From CAVRXT01 sp963725655 (lineage in GTDB: Bacteria > Acidobacteriota > Terriglobia > Acidiferrales > UBA7541): DNA of 64,000 bases. Position 1 is the first letter of the stretch; every line of letters starts with the position of its first letter. Positions 38,351 to 47,652 of this stretch are shown one piece after another. The DNA lies in NCBI GenBank assembly GCA_963725655.1, contig CAVRYY010000001.1:2542001-2606000 (forward strand), written 5' to 3'. The position numbers and the translations under genes were made by a program. Below the pieces are notes generated by a model. It had not been told where the DNA came from and made no database searches. It saw only the letters and a program-made list of their open reading frames with translations.

Positions 38351-39211
38351 TCAGGCAGGCAGAGCAGCGGATTCGGGCCTCAACTCTTTCTTTTCTTTCT
38401 TCCCAGCGCGCTTGTTTTCATAAAGCGCCTCGTCCGCGCGGCGTATCAAATCGTCGGCGGATTCGCTGGATTGATGTTCGGCCCAACCATAGGAAAAGCC
38501 CACTGGAACGATTTCTGTTTCGCACTGAATCGTCAGGCCGTTCAGGCGGGACAGCACGTGGCGCACTTCCTCTGGCCGGCACTCCGGCAAAATCACCATA
38601 AATTCATCGCCGCCCAGGCGCACCGCATGATCCGAGCCGCGAACTGCACGGGTCAGCCGGCCGGAAAACGCCTTGAGCATGGTATCGCCGGAGGCATGTC
38701 CGTATTTGTCGTTAACTTGTTTGAGGGAATCCAGATCCATCATCAGGATAGTCAGCGCGCGATCGTGTCTCTGGGTGCGGCTAATTTCCTCCGCCAGACG
38801 TTGCTCCCCCGAACGGCGGTTGTACAACCCAGTCAGCGGATCGAGGGCAGCCAACTTGTAGACCTCGGTGGCCAGATGCTCCACCTTGGCCAACGACTCG
38901 ATCTGGTCGGTCAGTTCGCCACGGAGCCGCGCAATCTGTATCTGCTGGTACAACATGTAGGTGTTGAACAGCAAAACCAGCGCGATCAATGCCCAAACCG
39001 ATTGGTTCAGCGAGAAGGCGTAGGTCTCGGCGTCCCGAAAGTGCGCCGCTGGGGGAGCGAACGAGGCAACCCCCAATGCCAGTAAAACGCTCACGCAAAA
39101 GGCGGATATCCACATCCACCATTGCTTGCGTTCCATTTGTCGCAATCCGTCCTGAATACGGAGTGCATGTGCGGTTTCGGGAATTTTGGTTCTACTTTCC
39201 GGCATCTGCAT
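38351..39211 (-). CDS. Membrane-anchored diguanylate cyclase (GGDEF)
   Basis: A 286-residue protein with two hydrophobic segments (about residues 32-53 and 71-90) flanking a short extracytoplasmic loop, a coiled linker, then a GGDEF domain. LAALDPLTGLYNRRSGEQRL opens the domain and RLGGDEFMVIL holds an intact GGDEF active site. The inhibitory I-site RxxD is present as RGSD five residues upstream. It should make cyclic di-GMP with product inhibition. The start is set at 39211 because AAGGA lies just upstream; longer readings to 39319 lack one. The C-terminus is Lys-rich. Confidence 0.9.
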   Translation of the reverse strand: MQMPESRTKIPETAHALRIQDGLRQMERKQWWMWISAFCVSVLLALGVASFAPPAAHFRDAETYAFSLNQSVWALIALVLLFNTYMLYQQIQIARLRGELTDQIESLAKVEHLATEVYKLAALDPLTGLYNRRSGEQRLAEEISRTQRHDRALTILMMDLDSLKQVNDKYGHASGDTMLKAFSGRLTRAVRGSDHAVRLGGDEFMVILPECRPEEVRHVLSRLNGLTIQCETEIVPVGFSYGWAEHQSSESADDLIRRADEALYENKRAGKKEKKELRPESAALPA

Positions 39212-39558
39212 GGCCGTCCTTGCAAAAAGGGCTAAGAGTATTGTCATCTCGGTGCCCGCTGAAATCCTACAGATTTGCCCATGGGGGTTGCCTGTCTGCC
39301 AACACCCAATGTTCGTCACGCGGGACCGCGGTGGAGATTGCTCATCGTAGATATTTGCGGCTTACCATTCCCTTTTCAGGCCACTGCATGTAATCGTGTG
39401 TTTGGAGCCAACCCCAGCATTCATCCAGCCTTAAGAGCCTAATCGCTGGGCACCAGGGATTGTTCGCCGAGGCCGGCGGGAGCCCACGTGACGCGGGCGG
39501 TCACTTTCGGTATTTGCATCCGCCGTGCTTACAGGTAAAATCAACTCCAGCATGGAAC
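39212..39558. other. Intergenic stretch between the GGDEF gene and tRNA-Leu
   Basis: About 350 bases. The only supported element is the tRNA promoter listed separately. Open frames here (such as 39431-39646 minus) read through the tRNA and are rejected. Confidence 0.5.
39513..39541 (+). promoter_or_regulatory. Predicted promoter of tRNA-Leu
   Basis: TTTGCA (39513-39518), 17 bases, and TAAAAT (39536-39541) place a transcript start about 10 bases before the tRNA 5' end. Confidence 0.55.
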
Positions 39559-39645
39559 GCCGGAGTGGCGGAATTGGCAGACGCGCCGGACTCAAAATCC
39601 GGTGGCCGCAAGGCCGTGTGGGTTCGACCCCCTCCCCCGGCACCA
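39559..39645 (+). tRNA. tRNA-Leu (anticodon CAA), CCA encoded
   Basis: An 87-base class II tRNA. The acceptor strand begins GCCGGAG, the anticodon loop is CTCAAAA with perfect CCGGA/TCCGG stem (anticodon CAA, reading UUG), a long variable arm (GGCC-GCAA-GGCC) identifies leucine, and TTCGA marks the T-loop. The CCA end is encoded at 39643-39645. Two mismatches appear in otherwise conserved stems: an A-C in the acceptor (position 6-67) and a T-T in the T-stem (position 50-64). It is still likely functional but could be a decaying copy. Confidence 0.88.
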
Positions 39646-39916
39646 CCTTTCCCCTTTAGCCTCAAACGTTCACAATCCCATCGCGGGCACCGCGCGCCGC
39701 GGTTTCGGTCGTACGCTTACGCTATTGGGATTCTCGCGTTACTGCGGTTGGCGTCGGGATGGTTCTGACCGGTCTTCACGATCTCGGGAAGCCGTCGAAG
39801 TCTTCCAAGAGCAAGTCAGCCTCGTAGCATCTCTCGAGTCCAGCAGAGCACCGGCGCTGCGGACGCGATTGTTGAGGTCCGTCACCACTCCAGTCTGAAA
39901 TCGAACGACGCCGGCG
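39646..39916. other. Intergenic stretch after tRNA-Leu
   Basis: About 270 bases with no supported gene, no integrase and no visible direct repeat of the tRNA 3' end, so no sign that the tRNA served as an integration site here. Confidence 0.45.
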
Positions 39917-40120
39917 CTAGATCGTATGGGTGCCGTGCTCCTGCGCTTCGAAATCCAGCTTATTCAGGATCGCGCGGAAATACGGAATTAGAATTTTCGC
40001 TAGTTGCCGCGGCTCAGCGGGTTCGGCCTGCAGTTTCGCCTGGACGCCGGGATGGTTGCTGACCAGCGTCTGGACCATGATGGCGGCCGCGATTTCGCGC
40101 GGATTCTGAGCTATGGGCAC
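39917..40120 (-). CDS. Small conserved-looking protein, 67 residues
   Basis: The frame starts at GTG 40120 with AGGAG six to seven bases upstream and encodes an alpha-helical, soluble peptide (PREIAAAIMVQTLVSNHPGV and RQLAKILIPYFRAILNKLDF). No family is recognised. The strong binding site and sensible composition support a real gene. It is divergent from the birA operon. Confidence 0.6.
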   Translation of the reverse strand: MPIAQNPREIAAAIMVQTLVSNHPGVQAKLQAEPAEPRQLAKILIPYFRAILNKLDFEAQEHGTHTI

Positions 40121-40256
40121 GTTAATCTCCTGAGAGGGAAGTGAGCGAGACTACTCGCTGCATTCCAGTTTCGCATACCCACCGCCCGGCGGAACTCGCT
40201 GCTTGTCGCCAAGGTGTCGCTCAAGTAAGCTGGCGGTTCTCTAGGGAACACTCCAC

Positions 40257-41258
40257 TTGAACAAACTCCGAGGGACGACCGACCAACGCATCGATGCCCT
40301 GCTGACCTTGCTGGCGGAGAATTCCACCATCGTCGTCAACGGCCCGCAGATCGCCAAGGAAATTGGCGTTACCCGCGCCACGGTTTGGACCTGGGTGCAG
40401 AAATTGCGCTCGCTCGGCGTCAAAGTGAAAGGCCATCCGCGCACCGGCTACCACATCGAACAGATTCCCGACATCCTGGTTCCCAAACTGCTGAGCCATC
40501 GGCTCACCGGCACGGCGTTTTCCAAGCGCATTTTTCACTTTTTCAAAATCGATTCCACCAACACCGTAGCCCTGCGCATGGGCGAAGAAGGCGAACCGCA
40601 CGGCGCAGTGTTTCTGGCGGAAGAGCAGTCCGCCGGCCGGGGCCGCGCCGGCCGGAAATGGCTCTCCGAGAAATCCGCGGGCATCCACTGCACCATCCTG
40701 TTGCGCCCGCCGATGTCGCCCGCGCTGGCGCCCTTGCTCACCCTGGTGGCGGGTGTGGCCGCGCGCGATGCCGTCGCCGAGGAAACCGGTCTGAATCCGG
40801 ACATCCGCTGGCCCAATGATCTGCTGATAAACGGAAAAAAGTTCGGCGGGATTCTGATCGAGATGCGCGCCGAGCCCGACCGCATCCACTATGCCGCCGT
40901 GGGAATCGGCATCAACGTCAACCAGACCAAGATGCCCGCCGAGATCGCGCCGATCGCCACCTCCCTGCGCATGGAAACCGGGAAAATCCATTCGCGCATC
41001 GAACTGTTAGTGCGTTTGTTGCGGCGCTTCGATCACTACTACAATCTCTTTCTGGCCCAAGGCGCGCCGCCGATCCTCGAACAGTTTGCCAAGGTTTCCA
41101 GCTACTATCGGGGGAAGCGCGTGCAAATCACCACCTTCCGCGAAACCTTCACCGGCACTACCGTGGGCCTGGAGCCGAGCGGGGTACTGCGGGTGCAGCG
41201 CGACGATGGTCGAGGGATCGAGCCGGTAATCTCCGGCGACGTGATGGAGGCTCCCTGA
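40257..41258 (+). CDS. birA: Biotin-[acetyl-CoA-carboxylase] ligase with DNA-binding domain
   Basis: A 333-residue bifunctional protein. Residues 1-65 are a winged helix (NGPQIAKEIGVTRATVWTWV), so it may also repress biotin genes. The catalytic part has IDSTNTVALRMG, the biotinyl-AMP-binding GRGRAGRKW, and SPALAPLLTLVAGVAARDAV. WPNDLLINGKKFGGILIEM is also intact. It starts at TTG 40257. It overlaps coaX by one base (TGATG) and heads a five-gene operon. Confidence 0.94.
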   Translation: MNKLRGTTDQRIDALLTLLAENSTIVVNGPQIAKEIGVTRATVWTWVQKLRSLGVKVKGHPRTGYHIEQIPDILVPKLLSHRLTGTAFSKRIFHFFKIDSTNTVALRMGEEGEPHGAVFLAEEQSAGRGRAGRKWLSEKSAGIHCTILLRPPMSPALAPLLTLVAGVAARDAVAEETGLNPDIRWPNDLLINGKKFGGILIEMRAEPDRIHYAAVGIGINVNQTKMPAEIAPIATSLRMETGKIHSRIELLVRLLRRFDHYYNLFLAQGAPPILEQFAKVSSYYRGKRVQITTFRETFTGTTVGLEPSGVLRVQRDDGRGIEPVISGDVMEAP

Positions 41259-42103
41259 TGTTGTTGGTGATTGACCTCGGAAATACCAATACCGTGCTGG
41301 GTGTTTTTCGCGGGAACGAGCTCGTCGCCAACTGGCGCCTGACCACCGCCCGCGATCAGACCGCCGACGAATATGGAATTCTCACCCGCGAGCTGTTTAC
41401 CGTCGCCTCCCTCGAGTTTCGCGAAATTACCGGCGTGATCATCAGCTCGGTGGTGCCGCCGCTGAATACCCGTCTGGCGGAGATGACCGCCAAGTATTTT
41501 GCCCTGAAAGCGCTGTTCGTGGAGCCCGCCTTAAATACCGGTATGCCGGTGCTCTACGATAATCCCTCGGAGGTCGGCGCCGACCGGATCGTCAACAGCG
41601 TAGCCGCGTTTGCCAAACTGGGCGGCCCGTGCATCAGCGTGGACTTTGGCACCGCGATCAATTTCGACGCCATCTCCGCCAAGGGCGAATACATGGGCGG
41701 CGTGCTGGCGCCAGGCATCGGAATTTCCGCCGAGGCGCTTTTCTCTCGGGCCGCGCGGCTGTTTCGCGTCAGTATCGAAGATCCAGGGAAAATCATCGGC
41801 ACCAATACTATCGCTTCCATGCAATCCGGTTTGTATTACGGCTACATCGATCTGGTGGACGGAATTATCGAACGCATGAAAAAGGTGATGGGTCCCCGCA
41901 CGAAAGTCGTTGCCACCGGAGGACAGGCTTCGCTGATCGGTCCCGGCTCCCGGCACATCGAAACCATCGACGAATTCCTCACCCTTGAAGGTCTGCGCAT
42001 TATTTGGGAGCGCAATTCCCCCGCCGCAGCGCCACCGGCGCACAACCACGCAACCGCCTTGCCGCTCGCCGCTGCTTCAACGCGACGCAAACGAGGGCGC
42101 TAG
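41258..42103 (+). CDS. coaX: Type III pantothenate kinase
   Basis: A 281-residue ASKHA kinase that phosphorylates pantothenate in the first step of coenzyme A synthesis. LLVIDLGNTNTVLGVF is the phosphate loop, EVGADRIVNSVAAF the pantothenate-binding segment and CISVDFGTAINFDAI the second loop. A low-complexity C-terminal tail of about 20 residues (PAAAPPAHNHA) is extra. The one-base overlap with birA is a common birA-coaX arrangement. Confidence 0.94.
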   Translation: MLLVIDLGNTNTVLGVFRGNELVANWRLTTARDQTADEYGILTRELFTVASLEFREITGVIISSVVPPLNTRLAEMTAKYFALKALFVEPALNTGMPVLYDNPSEVGADRIVNSVAAFAKLGGPCISVDFGTAINFDAISAKGEYMGGVLAPGIGISAEALFSRAARLFRVSIEDPGKIIGTNTIASMQSGLYYGYIDLVDGIIERMKKVMGPRTKVVATGGQASLIGPGSRHIETIDEFLTLEGLRIIWERNSPAAAPPAHNHATALPLAAASTRRKRGR

Positions 42104-42106
42104 ACG

Positions 42107-42838
42107 TTGGACCCTTTCAACTATTTCAACTATTTCACCGAGATCGAAGAACACTTCTGGCGCAAGCGCGGCGCACACCTGCTGGTTTCGCCGGTGGATT
42201 GGGCCATCGTCGAGACCTGGCAGAAGTCAGGCATTCCGCTGGAAGCAGTGATCAAGGGGATTGATCGCGCCTTCGAAAGCTGGGCCCGCTCGAAGCGCGC
42301 GGCGGGCGGCCGGCAATTGAAATCGCTGGCCTATTGCGTGGACGCGGTGCTCGATGCCGCCGAAGAAGCGGCCGAATCCGCCGCCGGCGCCGGCCCGTCA
42401 GCTGGCAGCGCCGCAAAACCAGCCGAGCAGCCTTTCACCCGCCAGGAGATCCAGCGCTTTTTCGAGCGCAACGCGCAACGGCTTTCGGCCGCGGCTGAAA
42501 AGCAAAAGGCCGCTAATTCCGAACTGGGCGCGCGCCTGGCGGACTTTGCCGCGCGTATCGTCGAGTTGCGAGCGATTCTCGATTCGCCGGCTCACCTGGA
42601 TCTGGAAGATCTCGAGCGCCGCCTCTCCGTCCTGGAGGAAAAACTCACCGCTACCCTCACCACTCATGCTCCGGAAGAAGTGCTGCTCGATGCCCGGCGC
42701 GAAATGGACCGCCAATTGGCCCCATACAGGCGTAAAATGACTGCGGTGCAACTCGCCCAGCTCGAAAAGCAGTACACTCAGAAGCGGCTGTTTGAATCCT
42801 TCGGATTGCCAAGGCTGAGCCTTTTCTATCTCACCTGA
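42107..42838 (+). CDS. Unknown helical protein between coaX and rlmD
   Basis: A 243-residue soluble protein starting at TTG 42107, three bases after coaX, with GAGGG upstream. Residues 1-75 are helical with the pattern YFTEIEEHFWRKRGAHLLVS and VDWAIVETWQKSGIPLEAVI, which by eye recalls DnaD-like or HTH-adjacent segments but is not a recognised family. An Ala/Pro linker leads to a long charged coiled-coil half (about residues 110-225) with DLEDLERRLSVLEEKL. Function is unknown; the tight operon placement suggests a regular housekeeping role. Confidence 0.65.
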   Translation: MDPFNYFNYFTEIEEHFWRKRGAHLLVSPVDWAIVETWQKSGIPLEAVIKGIDRAFESWARSKRAAGGRQLKSLAYCVDAVLDAAEEAAESAAGAGPSAGSAAKPAEQPFTRQEIQRFFERNAQRLSAAAEKQKAANSELGARLADFAARIVELRAILDSPAHLDLEDLERRLSVLEEKLTATLTTHAPEEVLLDARREMDRQLAPYRRKMTAVQLAQLEKQYTQKRLFESFGLPRLSLFYLT

Positions 42839-42861
42839 TCCGGCCCACGGGGACCCTGTTC

Positions 42862-44166
42862 ATGGAAGTTAAAATTGAGAAATTGATTTATGGAGGCGAA
42901 GGCCTCGGGCACGCCGATGGCGCGACCGTGTTCGTCCCGTACGTCTTGCCGGATGAGGTGGTGGCCATTGATCCGGTAGAACGCAAAAAGAAATTCATTC
43001 GTGGAAAGCTGGAAAGCATCGTCGCTCCGTCGCCCTCGCGGATTGCGCCGCGTTGCCCCTATTTCGGCACGTGCGGCGGCTGCCATTACCAGCATCAGCC
43101 CTACGAAGCGCAGGTGCCGTCGAAAGTCGCGATTCTCTCCGAGACGCTGCGCCGCCTCGGTCACATCGAGTGGACGGGGACGATTGAAACGCATGCCGCA
43201 TCGCCGTGGGGATATCGCAATCGCGCCCAGTGGAAGGTCCGCCCCCCGGGAAAATCCGATAACAGCGATGAACGCCGGCTCACCGGCATTGGATATTTTC
43301 GCGCGGGCTCCACGTCGCTGGTGCCCGTCGATCAGTGCGCCATCCTCTCGCCTTTGCTCGAATCGACGCTGCGCACGCTGGAATCGGCGCTGCGCAATGG
43401 CACCCTTCCCAATTCGCTGCGCGAACTGGAAGCCTTCGCCGATGCCAAAGACGAAAAGCTGATTCTCAATGCGTCGTTCGTCGGATTCCCATCCAATATT
43501 CCCGCCCTGGCCGCCAGCTTCCGCGAACTCATACCGCAAGCCGAGAGCATTCTGTTTCACGAACCGGCCCGCGATCGCATGGAATTATTTGGTCCCGGCT
43601 TTCTGCGTTATGACACCGGCAACAATTCCTACCGCGTGGGCCACATGTCGTTTTTTCAGGTAAATCGGTTCCTGATCGACGAAATGGTCCGCGTCGTTAC
43701 CGCGCCCCCGCCCGGCGCCAACGGAAAACGCCGCAAACTCGCGCTCGATCTTTTTGCCGGCGTGGGCTTGTTCACCGTGCCGCTCGCCGAGCACTTCGAT
43801 CGCGTAGTGGCGGTGGAAGCCAACCCCGCGTCGGTGCGCGACCTGGAACTCAACATCGATATGGTGAAAGGTGTGGTGGAGGCGCGTTCCGCAGACGTCG
43901 AGGAATTTCTGTACAAGTTCCGCGAGAACCCGGACTTGCTGGTGCTCGACCCTCCTCGAGCCGGCCTCGAGCCGGGCTCAGTGAACCGCCTCACCCATAT
44001 GCGCGTAAATCGCGTCACTTACGTTTCCTGCGAACCCTCCACTCTCGCCCGCGATCTCGCCGTCCTGGTCAAGTCAGGATTCCGGGTGGAAGAAATCCAT
44101 CTCTTCGACCTGTTCCCGCAGACCTTTCACATCGAATCGATCGTGAAGTTAGTCCGAGACAAATGA
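42862..44166 (+). CDS. rlmD: 23S rRNA (uracil-C5)-methyltransferase, RlmD/TrmA family
   Basis: A 434-residue SAM enzyme methylating uracil C5 in RNA. An N-terminal TRAM domain (VKIEKLIYGGEGLGHADGAT) is followed by an iron-sulfur cluster region (CPYFGTCGGC with a further Cys downstream), the SAM motif LALDLFAGVGLFTVPLA, LLVLDPPRAGL and the catalytic cysteine in YVSCEPSTLARDL. This order fits RlmD or RlmCD; the exact rRNA position is inferred. It overlaps comEC by four bases. Confidence 0.9.
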   Translation: MEVKIEKLIYGGEGLGHADGATVFVPYVLPDEVVAIDPVERKKKFIRGKLESIVAPSPSRIAPRCPYFGTCGGCHYQHQPYEAQVPSKVAILSETLRRLGHIEWTGTIETHAASPWGYRNRAQWKVRPPGKSDNSDERRLTGIGYFRAGSTSLVPVDQCAILSPLLESTLRTLESALRNGTLPNSLRELEAFADAKDEKLILNASFVGFPSNIPALAASFRELIPQAESILFHEPARDRMELFGPGFLRYDTGNNSYRVGHMSFFQVNRFLIDEMVRVVTAPPPGANGKRRKLALDLFAGVGLFTVPLAEHFDRVVAVEANPASVRDLELNIDMVKGVVEARSADVEEFLYKFRENPDLLVLDPPRAGLEPGSVNRLTHMRVNRVTYVSCEPSTLARDLAVLVKSGFRVEEIHLFDLFPQTFHIESIVKLVRDK

Positions 44167-46850
44167 AACTTCCGGCACTGTGGATCGCGCTGTCGTTCGC
44201 CTGCGGCATAGCCGTCGCCGCCGCAGCAGGCGCGAGTTCCGTGCCGAAAATGAAGATATTGTTCGCGATCGCCCTGGGCGTGTTTGCCGTCGCTGCGCTG
44301 GTGTCGTTGTGGTGCGGCGCGGTGCGCACCGCGTGGATCTTTTCCCTCGAACTCTGGCTACTGCTGGGAATCCTGGCGGCGCCCCTGGAACGAAGCGCTA
44401 CGCCGCCGGCGAATGTCGGCCGGCAAATGGATCACGGTCAATTAGACTCTGCCGATCCGCTGCGCTGGCGCGGCGTGCTGCGCGAGGACCCCGCCGAATT
44501 TCCCTGGGGTCGCCGCTACGAAATCGCACTGACCGGCGTTGAGTTCGAGGGCCACCCGATCGTCGTTTCCGGCGGCCTGCGCGCCAATCTCTACCAGCCA
44601 CAGAAAGGGCCAGCGCTACCGCCGGAGACACTGCGCGCCGGCGACCGCGTCGAGGCGCTGGTCAAGGCTCGCCCGCCGCGCAATTACCTCGATCCCGGAG
44701 CGTTCGACGCGCGCACCTTTCTCAGCCGCCAAGGCGTTGACGTCATCGGCACCCTGCGCAGCGCCGAGCTGCTACGAGAGCTCGATTCCCCTCCCCCTCA
44801 GTTTCGTTACCGGTTGGCGCGCTGGCGTGGCGCCTTGCTACGCCGGGTAGATTCGCTCTTCGCAGACCAACCCGAGCGCGCCGCCATTCTGCGCGCCATG
44901 CTCCTGGGCGATCGCAGCTTCGTCGATTCCGATACCGCGACGGCATTTCAGCGCACCGGCGCGTACCACGTGCTGGTAGTCGCCGGCCTGCACGTAGCCG
45001 CGTTGGGCTACTTCGTGCTTTGGGCGGGCCGCCGGCTGCGGATCCCTCGCCTCGCGCAAGCGCTCGTCACCCTGGCGGTGCTGCTGGCTTATGCCGGGAT
45101 CGTCCAGGATCGTGTACCCATATTGCGAGCGGTCTTAGTCGGCTCGTTTTTCCTGTGCGCAGGTTTGATGTGGCGCCGCGTCGAATTGCTGAACGGGATT
45201 GGCGTCGCCGCGCTGCTGGTCCTCGTCTGGCGGCCTTCCGAGCTCACCGACGCCAGCTTCCAGCTCTCCTTCATGGCCGCCGGGGTAATCGCAGGAATTG
45301 CCGCGCCATGGATCGAACGGACCAGCCTGCCACGGCGCGCCGCCCTCGAACATTTGGGCGACGTCACCCGCGATGGCTCTTACCAACCGAAATTAACCCA
45401 GCTTCGCCTCGACCTTCGGGCTGCGTCGCGCTGGTTAGCCCGCCGCCTCCCGGCCAGGCTGGCGCCCCGTGCCGAATTATTTCTCACCTGGCCATGCCGC
45501 GCCGTATTACGCGTCTGGGAAATTGCGGTGCTGTCCTTCGCGCTGCAACTCGGCATGCTGCCGATCATGGCTCACTACTTTCATCGGGTCACGCTCTCCG
45601 GCCCTGTGAGCAATATTCCCGCGGTGCTGCTGACTGGATTAATCGTCCCCGTTGGATTCTTGGCCCTCAGTGCCACGTTTTTGTCGACGACACTGGCCGG
45701 CGTCCTCGCAAAAGTTCTCGGCTTTCTCACCACCATGCTGCTCGCATGCGTGGAACGCTTCGGCCGCGTGCCATGGCTCTCGTATCGCACGCCCGGCCCG
45801 CCAGTGTGGCTGGACGCTGCGTTTCTGCTAAGTCTGATTGGGCTCGCCATAGTGTCCCGCGCCGCAGCGCGGCGGCTGCGACAGCGCTCGGAGGAGGGCG
45901 GATCTGTGAGCGCCGTGAGCGGCCGCACAAAGTGGATCGAGCGGGCCGCGGCCACAACCCTCGCTGCATTGGCGGTGCTAGTCGCCACCCACCCATTTCG
46001 CCCCAACCTCACGCCTCACCTCCTTGAGATCACCGTGCTCGATGTAGGCCAGGGCGATTCGATCTTCGCCGCGCTCCCGGACGGCCGCACCATGCTCATC
46101 GACGGCGGGGGCCAAGCCGGCGCGGAAAATTTCGGCGGCTATCACACCGGCATCGACGTCGGCGAACAAGTGGTTTCCTCCTACTTGTGGTCCCGCGGCA
46201 TCAAGCGTATCGACATCGTCGCACTCACCCACGCCCACCACGACCACATCGACGGCTTGCGCGCCGTTTTCGATAATTTTTCGGTCGGCCAACTATGGCT
46301 GGGCCGCGACGAAGCCACCGTGCCCTTCGAAGCCTTGCTCCAACAAGCCCGGCATGATGGCGCCACCATCGTGCGCGAAGTTGCCGGCAATTCGATCGAG
46401 CTTGGCGGCGTCAACGGCCGCGTTCTCTGGCCGCAGGACGCTTTCCGCGTGGCCGCCGCGAACAACAATAATTCCCTGGTATTGCGCCTCACCGACGGCA
46501 ACCGCAATTTCATGCTCTCCGGTGACATCGAGAAAAAAGTGGAAGGCGCGCTGCTTTCCGAGCGCGCTCCGCTCCAAGCTGATTTTCTCAAAGTCCCTCA
46601 CCACGGCAGCAAGACATCCTCCACCGAAGCGTTCCTCGAAGCCGTGCAACCCAAACTCGCCGTGATCTCCGTCGGCGAGTCGAATTCCTTCGGCCATCCC
46701 TCGCCCGAAGTCCTCGATCGCTACCGCTCCCTGGGCGTCCACGCCTATCGCACCGACCGCGACGGCGCGGTCACCACCTGGACCGACGGAAATTTCCTCA
46801 AGGTCCAATCATTCATAGAAGCTAGCAATCGAGTACCGGCGCACCCCTAG
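44163..46850 (+). CDS. comEC: ComEC/Rec2-type DNA-uptake channel protein
   Basis: An 895-residue polytopic membrane protein that carries single-stranded DNA through the inner membrane during transformation. Order of parts: N-terminal hydrophobic helices, an OB-like periplasmic domain (DUF4131), the Competence domain with SDTATAFQRTGAYHVLVVAG then many helices (residues about 255-610), and a C-terminal metallo-beta-lactamase-like domain with VLDVGQGDSIFAAL and the metal motif LTHAHHDHIDG (about residue 690). Both domain types look intact, so natural competence is possible. It ends the birA operon. Confidence 0.94.
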   Translation: MKLPALWIALSFACGIAVAAAAGASSVPKMKILFAIALGVFAVAALVSLWCGAVRTAWIFSLELWLLLGILAAPLERSATPPANVGRQMDHGQLDSADPLRWRGVLREDPAEFPWGRRYEIALTGVEFEGHPIVVSGGLRANLYQPQKGPALPPETLRAGDRVEALVKARPPRNYLDPGAFDARTFLSRQGVDVIGTLRSAELLRELDSPPPQFRYRLARWRGALLRRVDSLFADQPERAAILRAMLLGDRSFVDSDTATAFQRTGAYHVLVVAGLHVAALGYFVLWAGRRLRIPRLAQALVTLAVLLAYAGIVQDRVPILRAVLVGSFFLCAGLMWRRVELLNGIGVAALLVLVWRPSELTDASFQLSFMAAGVIAGIAAPWIERTSLPRRAALEHLGDVTRDGSYQPKLTQLRLDLRAASRWLARRLPARLAPRAELFLTWPCRAVLRVWEIAVLSFALQLGMLPIMAHYFHRVTLSGPVSNIPAVLLTGLIVPVGFLALSATFLSTTLAGVLAKVLGFLTTMLLACVERFGRVPWLSYRTPGPPVWLDAAFLLSLIGLAIVSRAAARRLRQRSEEGGSVSAVSGRTKWIERAAATTLAALAVLVATHPFRPNLTPHLLEITVLDVGQGDSIFAALPDGRTMLIDGGGQAGAENFGGYHTGIDVGEQVVSSYLWSRGIKRIDIVALTHAHHDHIDGLRAVFDNFSVGQLWLGRDEATVPFEALLQQARHDGATIVREVAGNSIELGGVNGRVLWPQDAFRVAAANNNNSLVLRLTDGNRNFMLSGDIEKKVEGALLSERAPLQADFLKVPHHGSKTSSTEAFLEAVQPKLAVISVGESNSFGHPSPEVLDRYRSLGVHAYRTDRDGAVTTWTDGNFLKVQSFIEASNRVPAHP

Positions 46851-46960
46851 CCGGGTTTCAACCAGCAGACTCAATTCGAGCAGATGTCGCGCAGGTGCCG
46901 TGGCACAGCCAATCTGGCTGTGGGCCCAATTTAGGAAGGATTTAAGACCATCAGTACTGC

Positions 46961-47248
46961 CTAGCCGCCAGACTCTTCTTCCTCGCCGCGCTGCGCAGCC
47001 GAAGTGCTGTTACCTTTCGCATATTCAGCGATGATTCGCCGCGCCTCCGCTGCATGCGACTCCAGCACAAGGATTTCCGGGCCGTGCAGCCCCTCCGGAG
47101 CTTCCCGCATGGGAAACGGATCGGAAGAAACAGACCCGGGAGAAGAGATGCCCGAACTTTCCAAAAGGCCTCGAATTACTACCGCCTCTGTGGCTGTTCC
47201 AGCAGTATGCACAACGACAACGCGGTCTTGGTGCGGATTAGTTGTCAT
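46961..47248 (-). CDS. DUF2007-type small protein
   Basis: A 95-residue protein. VVVVHTAGTATEAVVIRGLL followed by a Pro-rich central stretch and the closing EILVLESHAAEARRIIAEYA fits the DUF2007 (putative signal-transducing) fold. The C-terminus is acidic (EEEESGG). No partner gene is obvious; it is divergent from the following small gene, and the 47-base gap must carry both promoters. Confidence 0.7.
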   Translation of the reverse strand: MTTNPHQDRVVVVHTAGTATEAVVIRGLLESSGISSPGSVSSDPFPMREAPEGLHGPEILVLESHAAEARRIIAEYAKGNSTSAAQRGEEEESGG

Positions 47249-47295
47249 GTACCGTACTATTGCACGCCGATGTTGCGCCGGTCCATAATCTTTCT

Positions 47296-47574
47296 ATGAA
47301 TACTTCAGGGTTCATGCCGGAGTCTCCGAAACACGTTCCGACCAGGGAAGAAATTGACGACGAGAGCCGCAAAATGCGCCGCCTGCGCGTCGTCGTTAAT
47401 CTGGCGCTCGAAGCCATCGCCGCAGGAGATATGCCCGCCGAGGAAGCGGCCCGCATGTCCGCCGCCACGCGCCGCATCGCCCTGGAAATGTTCCCCGGCA
47501 AAGAAGTGGCCTACGACTTATTGTATCGCCCCAAATTCCAGCGCGTGATGCACGCAGTCTATCGCCTGCAGTAG
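47296..47574 (+). CDS. Small helical protein of unknown function
   Basis: A 92-residue protein set at ATG 47296 (MNTSGFMP). It is charged and mostly helical: SRKMRRLRVVVNLALEAIAA and EEAARMSAATRRIALEMFPG. No family is recognised. Lack of a clear binding site lowers confidence, but composition and length look real. Confidence 0.55.
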   Translation: MNTSGFMPESPKHVPTREEIDDESRKMRRLRVVVNLALEAIAAGDMPAEEAARMSAATRRIALEMFPGKEVAYDLLYRPKFQRVMHAVYRLQ

Positions 47575-47629
47575 CCCTGATCGCAATCCACTTGATTTTG
47601 GTGTAGCCGTGAAGTCGACGGTGGGTGGC

Positions 47630-47652
47630 GCACCCTTCGCCTTTAAGGGTGC
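47630..47652. repeat. Intergenic hairpin, ACCCTTCGC family member
   Basis: GCACCCTT (47630-47637) pairs perfectly with AAGGGTGC (47645-47652). It shares the ACCCTTCGC-type core with the hairpins at 55921-55954 and 58932-58963. A second, smaller hairpin (CACGT-N7-ACGTG, 47739-47755) lies in the same 245-base gap. Confidence 0.5.

Noticed and set aside
39559..39916. Integration site at the tRNA-Leu
   Set aside because: No integrase gene and no repeated tRNA 3' end was seen downstream.
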